From positions 1 to 15,938 of the forward strand of contig QMLA01000003.1 in NCBI GenBank assembly GCA_003646585.1: a stretch of DNA of 15,938 bases, written 5' to 3'. Made by a program: the position numbers and the translations under genes. Below the pieces are notes generated by a model. The model saw nothing but the letters and a program-made list of their open reading frames with translations, did no database searches and was not told where the DNA came from. Below, in pieces: positions 1 through 6,071 of the stretch (within the stretch, counting starts at the first letter, position 1; each line of letters starts with the position of its first letter). Origin of the DNA: Deltaproteobacteria bacterium. GTDB taxonomy: Bacteria > Desulfobacterota > B13-G15.

Positions 1-77
1 GGGGTTATAAAAGAAAACAAAGGAATGAGATGACTTCACAGGGCAAGCACTTTCAGAGATGTCTTTACCCCTTTACC

Positions 78-1109
78 TTAAAACGGCCAGGCCCTCTCCA
101 TTCCCTTGAGGAGCTCATAAACCTTCTCCGCTTCTTTTACCCCAAGGGTCCCTATCCCGCAACTGGGGGTTATGAGGGCCTGCCTAAGGAGGTCCTCCTT
201 CACCCCTCCTTTGATGAGGATGTTGAAGTATCCTTCAAGGCGTCTGATGAGCCCGGAAACGGACTCCTCAAAGAGGGCCTCCCTTTGGGTCGGCACCACT
301 CCCCAGGCGATAATACCTCCAGAATGGAGGAATTCCCCGATTTGGTCTTGCCACAGCAGGAAGGATTCCGAATGGCTGTAGGCGTCAAAACTCACGATGT
401 CAAAGCCCGCCTCCAAGACCAAGGGCCAGTCGGTGTTGGCACAGACGTGGATTCCACACAACGCCTCGATCCCTTCGAGGCACCGCCTCATGGTCTCCAG
501 GATCACCCCCCTCCCAACGGACATCTGGGGCGTTCCGTAACCGGCAAGGGCGGGTTCGTCGAAGAAGATCACCACCTGCGCCTCGGGGAGCCTTTCCTTG
601 AACCTCTTTACCTGCCACTTGGCCTTAAGGTTCAGCACCCTTATTATCATTTCCCTCAAGTCATCGTTGTAGAAGGCAAAGCGCCCCTCGCGATCTTTCA
701 GGCAAAAACCCATGGTCACAGGACCAGTAACCTGTCCCTTGACGAAGGGCGGCTCGAACCCAGGGGCCATCTCCAGAAAGGCATAAAAACCCCTCGCCCT
801 TTCGGGACTTATCCCGAAGACCTCAATTTCCTCCCTCTCTACCGCCTCGAGGTAACGCTGCCACTGTTCTTCCGCCCCCTCAAGTTCGACCCAGAGGCCC
901 CTTTCATCCTCCTTTAACCCCGGCATCCCCTCTGAGAATTGGCGAATCATGTCCTCGTTGGGGTCCCTCTGCGGAAGTTGGGGCCAGTGGGGGAGGACCG
1001 TAAGGTGATTGAGCACGAATCTACAGGCCTCCTTCGGATCCTCGTGGGGGAGGCTCCCTATGGCGGTTATCTCAAAGGGAGAAGGCCTTAAGGAGCGAGA
1101 GGGCCTCAT
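78..1109 (-). CDS. MetE-like (core methionine synthase / UROD-MetE superfamily) protein
   Basis: This 343-residue protein resembles the C-terminal catalytic barrel of cobalamin-independent methionine synthase and lacks the N-terminal folate-binding half. Visible signatures are an N-terminal IGSLPHEDP stretch (residues 17-25), FFDEPAL (182-188), His221-x-Cys223 and Cys317 in TPSCGIGT. The His, Cys and Cys match the zinc ligands that activate the thiol acceptor in MetE; Asp242 lies near where MetE has its zinc-binding Glu. The frame stays open upstream to a TTG at 1271, but that part reads as non-protein-like sequence antisense-free of homology and lies inside the preceding gene. I chose ATG at 1109, which overlaps the DUF3786 gene by 38 bases; its ribosome site is weak, so the start is uncertain. 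It is the last gene of the CODH/ACS operon. Short MetE homologues without the folate domain are known to take methyl groups from corrinoid proteins, so methyl-CdhD/CdhE to homocysteine is the inferred reaction. Other methyl transfers remain possible. Confidence 0.82.
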   Translation of the reverse strand: MRPSRSLRPSPFEITAIGSLPHEDPKEACRFVLNHLTVLPHWPQLPQRDPNEDMIRQFSEGMPGLKEDERGLWVELEGAEEQWQRYLEAVEREEIEVFGISPERARGFYAFLEMAPGFEPPFVKGQVTGPVTMGFCLKDREGRFAFYNDDLREMIIRVLNLKAKWQVKRFKERLPEAQVVIFFDEPALAGYGTPQMSVGRGVILETMRRCLEGIEALCGIHVCANTDWPLVLEAGFDIVSFDAYSHSESFLLWQDQIGEFLHSGGIIAWGVVPTQREALFEESVSGLIRRLEGYFNILIKGGVKEDLLRQALITPSCGIGTLGVKEAEKVYELLKGMERAWPF

Positions 1110-1743
1110 GACAAACCCAGATGGTGTCCTCGGTCGAAAGATAATCCACGATGGTGGGGTCAAAGAGCACGAACCCTTCCGGTGGGAAATCGTCCCTTCT
1201 GCCCCAGACACCGAAGACGACCTCCACCCTCGGGAAGGCCCGAAGGACAAGGGCACCATCCCCCATCTCAAGGGGTCGTCCTCCCAGAGGGGGAGCGATC
1301 TCCCTCAAGGCCTGGGGCCTGTCGCCGAAAAGTTTTAGCAGAGGACCTATTATCCTCCCCCAAAACACGGGATAATAGGCTGCCCCTCCCGGCAATTTCC
1401 TGAAGTCCATCCATGAGCCTCGGGGCTTCGTCCCCTTGGCCCTTATCAGGTAATGCAGGATGAGGACCTCCCTCAACCTGTGGGTACGGCGGCCCTCTTG
1501 ATCGTATACCTCCCCCTGGGGATAGAAGACCTTGAAGGCCTTGCCGAAGAAGGGGACCTCAAAGGCCCCTTGCTGTCCCATCCACAAAACCCCTGCCCTT
1601 TGGGCAATCCCCGAGGGGTCAAACTCCGAAAGCCTTTCCCTGGCGAGATCGAAGGCCAGATCGAGGGCCTCTTCCCAGGTGCTCTTCCTATTTTCCCCAG
1701 AGGGCACCAACAGGACACACCTCCGCACACTTGAGACACCCAT
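1072..1743 (-). CDS. DUF3786 family protein of unknown function
   Basis: The protein has up to 223 residues, with no signal peptide or membrane segment. I recognise the DUF3786 family from the pattern of an N-terminal WEEALDLAFDLA helix, a central FRKLPGGAAYYPVFWGR stretch with a following GPLLKLFG, and a C-terminal region with FDPTIVDYLSTEDTIWVCHEAL. Its biochemical role is not established. Family members often lie beside CODH/ACS or corrinoid-protein genes in anaerobes, and this copy sits between the NuoG-like gene and the MetE-like gene. ATG at 1743 would overlap the NuoG-like gene by 56 bases and has no good ribosome site. A GGAGG lies just upstream of in-frame TTG (about 1710) and GTG (about 1707) codons, giving a protein some 11-12 residues shorter. 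The frame and end are firm, the start is not. A role in corrinoid or metal-centre handling is conceivable from context only. Confidence 0.8.
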   Translation of the reverse strand: MGVSSVRRCVLLVPSGENRKSTWEEALDLAFDLARERLSEFDPSGIAQRAGVLWMGQQGAFEVPFFGKAFKVFYPQGEVYDQEGRRTHRLREVLILHYLIRAKGTKPRGSWMDFRKLPGGAAYYPVFWGRIIGPLLKLFGDRPQALREIAPPLGGRPLEMGDGALVLRAFPRVEVVFGVWGRRDDFPPEGFVLFDPTIVDYLSTEDTIWVCHEALSLLKAFSL

Positions 1744-2329
1744 TGCAGTCGGTATCCTTTAGAGGTTTTCCCATAAAGGTCGAAATTCTGATGTCATAAC
1801 CCCTCCAGACGAAGTCAAAGACCCCACAGCCCACGACTTCCTTGGCGATCCACACGCAGCGCCCGCAAAGGATACACTTGTTGGGATCAAAATTCAAAAC
1901 CGGATGGCTCGTATCCACCGGGTATCGCTTTTCCGGGAAGGGCCTCAAGTCCTTGGGCACCTTTACCTTGAGGAAGCGCATCCACTTAAGGAGCTCGCAA
2001 CGGTCCCGTTTGGGGCAGTTCTTGCAATCCATGGGATGATCCGCCAGAAGGAGCTCAAGGGCCCTCCTCTGCAGCCTCCTCACCGAGGGCGTGTCCGTAT
2101 GGACCACCATTCCCTGTCTGACCGGTTCCGTGCACGCTGTGACCAATCCCCTTCCCTCCACCTCCACCCAGCATAGCCTGCATCCCCCCCAAGGAGGGTC
2201 CTGCCCCTTCAAGGCGCAAAGGTGGGGGATCTCTATGCCGTTTTCCAGGGCGACCCAGAGGATCTTCTCCCCCCGTGGGGCCCTGATCTCCCGGCCGTCT
2301 ATCGTCACATCGACGTATTCACGCTTCAC
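1688..2329 (-). CDS. NuoG/HoxU-like iron-sulfur protein (2Fe-2S plus ferredoxin-type domain)
   Basis: This 213-residue soluble iron-sulfur protein corresponds to the N-terminal part of NuoG, like HoxU or the N-terminus of the HydA/HymC type, and has no molybdopterin or hydrogenase domain. Residues 1-80 form a plant-type 2Fe-2S domain with Cys38, Cys50, Cys53 and Cys66. Next is the His-ligated cluster motif His98-x3-Cys102-x2-Cys105-x5-Cys111. The C-terminus is a bicluster ferredoxin fold with Cys152, Cys155, Cys158 and Cys195, Cys198, Cys201, Cys205. The usual fourth cysteine of the first motif is Ala162; a non-standard Cys168 lies six residues on. Translation starts at GTG 2329, overlapping the end of the NuoF-like gene by 11 bases, with AGGAG ten bases upstream. 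It presumably relays electrons from the NuoF-like subunit to ferredoxin or to a partner encoded elsewhere; that role is inferred. Confidence 0.9.
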   Translation of the reverse strand: MKREYVDVTIDGREIRAPRGEKILWVALENGIEIPHLCALKGQDPPWGGCRLCWVEVEGRGLVTACTEPVRQGMVVHTDTPSVRRLQRRALELLLADHPMDCKNCPKRDRCELLKWMRFLKVKVPKDLRPFPEKRYPVDTSHPVLNFDPNKCILCGRCVWIAKEVVGCGVFDFVWRGYDIRISTFMGKPLKDTDCNGCLKCAEVCPVGALWGK

Positions 2330-4226
2330 GGCTTTCGAGCTCCTTCACCTTCTCGGGGGGCGAGACCTTTATCACAGCGCTGTACTCGGGGGGACATACC
2401 TCGAGACAGGTCCCGCACTTGACGCATTTATCCTGAAGGATCCTTTTCTTCCTGGTCCTTTCGTCCGTTACGATGGCCTCAGTGGGACATGTCAGCACAC
2501 AGTGATCGCATCCCTTTTCGCACTTCTCCGGAAGGATGAAGTAGGCGATCAGGTCCCTGCAGACCAATGCAGGACAACGCCTCTCCCTGATATGGGCTTC
2601 GTATTCGGAACGGAAGTACCTCAGGGTGGTGAGGACGGGATTGGGGGCAGTTCGGCCGAGGTTGCAGAGGCATCCCTGAAGGAGATCCTCACAGAGCCCT
2701 TCCAGGAGCTCAATGTCCCCCTCCTTCCCCCTTCCCGCGGTGATGTCTTCCAGGATCATCAGTAGTTGCTTTATTCCCAGGCGGCCGAAGCTGCATTTGC
2801 CGCAGTCTTCCCTCGAGAGGAAATCCAGGAAGAACCTGGCCGTCTCCACCATGCAGTTGGAATTGTCAAGGACTATCATCCCCCCTGAACCCATGATGGC
2901 TCCCGCAGCCCGGAAGCTGTCAAAGTCCACGGGCAGATCGAGGGCCTCCTCTCCCACGCACCCTCCCGCAGGCCCTCCTATTTGCACTGCCTTGAACTCC
3001 TTTCCCTCGGGGACTCCCCCTCCCACTTCAAAGATCACCTGCCTCAAGGTCGTCCCCATGGGGACCTCGCAGAGGCCTATTTGTTTGACCTTGCCTGCAA
3101 GGGCGAAGACCGCCGTCCCCGGACTGGACCGTGTACCAATTTCCCTGAACTCATCGGGACCCATCTCCATGATCCTGGTGACCAGCGCCAGGGTCTTCAC
3201 GTTGTTGACCACGGTGGGCTGTCCCCAAAGTCCCCTCTCCACCGATCTGGGTGGCCTCACCCTGGGCATACCGCGCTTGCCCTCTATGGAATAAGTCATC
3301 GCCGTGGACTCCCCGCAGATGAAGGCCCCGGCCCCCCGGATCACCTCTATATCGAAGGAGAAGCCCGAACCGAAGATGTCCTCCCCCAGAAGACCATAAG
3401 CCCGCGCTTGCTCCAGGGCCTTCTGCAGCCTCTCGATGACCAGGGGGTATTCCATCCTCGTGTAGATGAAACCCTTGGCCGCCCCGATGGCGTAACCCGC
3501 TATTATCATCCCCTCGATGACGGAATGGGGATCGCTCTCGAGGACCACCCTGTCCATAAAGGCCCCGGGATCGCCTTCATCGGCATTGCAGATGAGGTAT
3601 TTGGGCTCGGACTTCTGCCTCCTGCAGGATGCCCACTTCCTGGAGGTCAGAAACCCAGCTCCTCCCCTTCCCCTCAGCCCGGCCTGCCCGATCTCAGCTA
3701 TGACCTGCTCGGGGTCCTTGCCGAGCAGAACGTCCCTCAGGGCACTGTAGCCACCCCTGGCGATATAATGGTCTATGTCCTCGGGATCGATCCATCCGCA
3801 GTTTTTGAGGACCAGCCTCCTCTCTATCTCGAAGCGCTCAAGCTCCGGTATCACGGGGGCATCGTCTTGGCCGAGTTCCACCGTCCCTAAGGCGATCTCC
3901 AGGCAGGGATCGTCTCCCAGGATGAAATCGTTGATGAGCTTTTGAGCCTCGTCGAAGCGGACGTTCTTGTAACATATGGGAGGGAAACCGCTTTCGGGCT
4001 TTGAGATGATGACCAGGGGCTCGGCAAAGCAGAGGCCCATACAGCCCACCTCAGTCAAAGGGACATCCAGTCCCTCCCTCTGGAGGCGCTCGCGAAAGAT
4101 CCTCAGGGTCTCAAGGGCCCCTGCCGCCCTTCCGCAGGTGGGGGTGCCTATGCGGATGTGGAGGGGGGCCTCCTCTAAGGCAGACCACTTCGCCTCAGCC
4201 CTGCTCTTTATCTCCTCCCAGTTCAT
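2319..4226 (-). CDS. nuoF: NuoF-like NADH dehydrogenase/flavoprotein subunit with C-terminal 2[4Fe-4S] domain
   Basis: The 635-residue protein has three parts. Residues 20-100 are a thioredoxin-like 2Fe-2S domain with Cys31, Cys62 and Cys66. The NuoF core has the FMN-binding GLRGRGGAGF (183-192), NADEGDPGAF (214-223) and GAGAFICGESTA (298-309). The C-terminal ferredoxin has Cys569, Cys573, Cys576, Cys580 and Cys601, Cys604, Cys607, Cys611. This layout matches HydB/HymB-type subunits of soluble NAD-linked hydrogenases and oxidoreductases rather than plain complex I NuoF. Two positions are unusual: the N3-cluster motif reads CGKCSFGR with Gly481 where Cys is expected (Cys475, Cys478 and Cys521 remain), and the nucleotide loop has GES instead of the common GEE. 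A TTG at 4247 in the same frame is possible, but ATG 4226, with AAGG upstream, is preferred; it overlaps the NuoE-like gene by 32 bases. The likely role is oxidising or reducing NAD(P)H with partners NuoE- and NuoG-like. Actual nucleotide use is not certain. Confidence 0.93.
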   Translation of the reverse strand: MNWEEIKSRAEAKWSALEEAPLHIRIGTPTCGRAAGALETLRIFRERLQREGLDVPLTEVGCMGLCFAEPLVIISKPESGFPPICYKNVRFDEAQKLINDFILGDDPCLEIALGTVELGQDDAPVIPELERFEIERRLVLKNCGWIDPEDIDHYIARGGYSALRDVLLGKDPEQVIAEIGQAGLRGRGGAGFLTSRKWASCRRQKSEPKYLICNADEGDPGAFMDRVVLESDPHSVIEGMIIAGYAIGAAKGFIYTRMEYPLVIERLQKALEQARAYGLLGEDIFGSGFSFDIEVIRGAGAFICGESTAMTYSIEGKRGMPRVRPPRSVERGLWGQPTVVNNVKTLALVTRIMEMGPDEFREIGTRSSPGTAVFALAGKVKQIGLCEVPMGTTLRQVIFEVGGGVPEGKEFKAVQIGGPAGGCVGEEALDLPVDFDSFRAAGAIMGSGGMIVLDNSNCMVETARFFLDFLSREDCGKCSFGRLGIKQLLMILEDITAGRGKEGDIELLEGLCEDLLQGCLCNLGRTAPNPVLTTLRYFRSEYEAHIRERRCPALVCRDLIAYFILPEKCEKGCDHCVLTCPTEAIVTDERTRKKRILQDKCVKCGTCLEVCPPEYSAVIKVSPPEKVKELESREA

Positions 4227-4692
4227 CCTCTGCCTTGAGTTTGGCAAGGACCTCCTCGACCTTGTAGGGGGTCATCTTGGGGAAGATCCTACCGTTTACC
4301 ACCACTACCGGGGCCTGGGTGCAACATCCGATACAGCCGACCCTCTCAAGGCTGTACTTCCTGTCGGGGGTGACCTCGCCCACCTTTATCCCCAACTCCC
4401 TCTGGAAGGCATCGAGCACCAAGGCCCCACCCATGGAATGGCAGGCCGTACCCATGCATACCACGATGTGAAACTTCCCTAGGGGGACGAATCGGAACTG
4501 GTTGTAAAAGGTGGCAACTCCGTAAACCTCAGCGGGGGAGATGCCAAAAAAAAGGGCTACCTCCCTCAAGGCATCTTCGGGGAGGTAGCCCAACTTTTCC
4601 TGTATTGCCTGCAGGATCCTTATGAGATGACGTCGTTCACGGGGACAACTCTCAAGGACTTCCTCTACTGCCTCGACCTCCTCCTTGCTCAC
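4195..4692 (-). CDS. nuoE: NuoE-like 2Fe-2S thioredoxin-fold subunit
   Basis: This 165-residue protein is the 24-kDa subunit type (NuoE/HydC). An N-terminal helical domain (residues 1-60, with the LPEDALREVALFFGISPAEVYGVATFY-type region) precedes a thioredoxin-like domain with Cys79-x4-Cys84 and Cys120-x3-Cys124, the four 2Fe-2S ligands. An extra Cys123 lies beside Cys124. Length and motifs are normal for the family. The frame is open back to a TTG at 4755, but that would overlap cdhE by 62 bases. The GTG at 4692 follows the cdhE stop by a single base, has a GGGAGAGGG ribosome site and starts exactly where family alignment begins. It probably forms a complex with the NuoF-like and NuoG-like proteins. 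It marks the point where a possible redox module was joined to the CODH/ACS genes. Confidence 0.93.
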   Translation of the reverse strand: MSKEEVEAVEEVLESCPRERRHLIRILQAIQEKLGYLPEDALREVALFFGISPAEVYGVATFYNQFRFVPLGKFHIVVCMGTACHSMGGALVLDAFQRELGIKVGEVTPDRKYSLERVGCIGCCTQAPVVVVNGRIFPKMTPYKVEEVLAKLKAEDELGGDKEQG

Positions 4693-4693
4693 C

Positions 4694-6049
4694 TCACCCT
4701 CTCCCGGCAAACTCCGGCAGGAAACTGGAAAGCCCACTGGCTTCCCTCGGTCCAACCACTACCTCCCAGCCCGGCAGCTCGTCCTCCAGTTCGCCCTTGA
4801 TACGGGCCAAAAGCCCGGGAATGACGATCTTCTTGGAGGTGATCTTCTCCTCCACCCCGAGTTTTTTGACCGCCATGGCTATCGTCTCGCCGTTGAACTT
4901 GCCCGTGGACCAGGCGGCCAACACACACAGTCCCTCCGTATCCTGAACCAGGAGCCAGGAGGGCACCTTCGTCGCCTCGGCCTCCGCGGCCACCGCAAAA
5001 TAGGTGAGGGCGAAGTTGGTGGTGACAAGGAGCGGAGAGTCAGGGCTGGGAGCGTTAATCTCGTAAAGTTTGGCCTCCACCGTCATGGGTACCCTGGGGT
5101 CCGAGTAAATGTTCATCCTCAGGGTGAGCAGCGGATAGAGATACTCGGGGACAAAATCGCTGAGGACTACTATCCCGGCATATCGGGTCACCAGAGCACT
5201 GGCCGCCATATACTGCCCCTCAAGGTCATCGGCCATGAAACAGGGAAAGACTATGGTCGGATACCCCAAGGGCCTGAACCCCTGCTTTATGGCCGCACGC
5301 CTCAAGAGGATCTGCTCCTTGACCACCTCCCAGAGGTTTCTGCTTCCGGTGTCAAGAACTATCTCCTTCATACCCTCGGCCTTAAGCCTTTCGGTGACCT
5401 CGGGCAACTCCTCAAGTCCTCCTTTCACCGCCACCGGTACACCTGCCTCCTTGAGCTTGGGAAAGTATCCGTCCAGATCGGCCTTTGTCACCGCATAGAT
5501 CAAGGGCCTTCTGTCCTTGCCACAAACCTCCAGGGCCTTCAAGGCCAGATCGAGGGGAGCCATAAGCACCAGGGGAAGATCGGCTGAGGCATCAGATGCC
5601 TTCTTGACCAGCTCCAGATACTTCCCCTCATCCCCTGACTCCGCCCAGAGGACCGCAAGATCGGGCCGCAATATCCGCCCGATCCGCTCAAAGGTCATCT
5701 CCAGGACCGCCTTGAGCTTCCTCTCCCAATCGGTCTCGGACTCCTTATCGCTTATCAGGACACCGATTCCCGGCTGATGATAGAAGGTCTTCTCATGCCT
5801 GAAGACCACCTCCTCCTCGCCGATGGTAAGGGCCCTCTCACCCTTACCTAGGGTCACGGGCAGGATGGGCGGAGCAAGCATCTCCCGGATCTGCTCCTTG
5901 ACCTTGGGATCCAGATGGGGACACTTGTCTATGTCCTCGGCCCCCGATGCGACTTTCATCGCAAAAGCAAAACAGGTGGGAAAACCGCAATCTTTACACC
6001 CCTTCCTCTTCGGCAAAAGTTTTGCTAGATCACCACCCTTTATCGCCAT
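4694..6049 (-). CDS. cdhE: corrinoid iron-sulfur protein large (gamma) subunit, CdhE/AcsC
   Basis: This 451-residue large subunit of the corrinoid/iron-sulfur protein carries the methyl group from methyl-THF to the A-cluster of acetyl-CoA synthase. The N-terminal 4Fe-4S motif has Cys18, Cys21, Cys26 and Cys43, the spacing known from AcsC; this cluster re-reduces cobalt when it is oxidised to Co(II). A TIM-barrel domain follows and then the C-terminal corrinoid-binding domain (about residues 320-451). The start has GGAGGT with a six-base gap to ATG. It partners with CdhD, encoded five genes upstream in transcription order, and is separated from cdhC by 22 bases. The split of the two corrinoid subunits around cdhA-cdhB-cdhC is noteworthy for a heterodimer. 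Length and motifs are typical, so the assignment is firm. Confidence 0.96.
   Translation of the reverse strand: MAIKGGDLAKLLPKRKGCKDCGFPTCFAFAMKVASGAEDIDKCPHLDPKVKEQIREMLAPPILPVTLGKGERALTIGEEEVVFRHEKTFYHQPGIGVLISDKESETDWERKLKAVLEMTFERIGRILRPDLAVLWAESGDEGKYLELVKKASDASADLPLVLMAPLDLALKALEVCGKDRRPLIYAVTKADLDGYFPKLKEAGVPVAVKGGLEELPEVTERLKAEGMKEIVLDTGSRNLWEVVKEQILLRRAAIKQGFRPLGYPTIVFPCFMADDLEGQYMAASALVTRYAGIVVLSDFVPEYLYPLLTLRMNIYSDPRVPMTVEAKLYEINAPSPDSPLLVTTNFALTYFAVAAEAEATKVPSWLLVQDTEGLCVLAAWSTGKFNGETIAMAVKKLGVEEKITSKKIVIPGLLARIKGELEDELPGWEVVVGPREASGLSSFLPEFAGRG
4697..4705 (-). promoter_or_regulatory. ribosome binding site for the GTG start of the NuoE-like gene
   Basis: GGGAGAGGG on the minus strand, inside the last codons of cdhE, four bases before GTG 4692. 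It supports the GTG start and translational coupling of the NuoE-like gene to cdhE, whose TGA stop (4696-4694) lies between. Confidence 0.6.
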
Positions 6050-6071
6050 CTGGAGACCTCCAAATTGTTAT

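Noticed and set aside
1..77. possible operon terminator downstream of the MetE-like gene
   Set aside because: The minus strand is T-rich near the window edge, but no stable hairpin before the T-run could be found.
30..917. 295-codon plus-strand open frame at the left end
   Set aside because: Antisense to the MetE-like gene, which has conserved active-site residues; no family signature in the plus-strand product.
1110..1271. N-terminal extension of the MetE-like protein to a TTG at 1271
   Set aside because: The extra 54 residues are Ser/Pro/Arg-rich, lie fully inside the DUF3786 gene in another frame and precede the family's conserved start.
4693..4755. N-terminal extension of the NuoE-like protein to a TTG at 4755
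   Set aside because: It overlaps the end of cdhE by 62 bases; GTG 4692 has a ribosome site and fits the family start.
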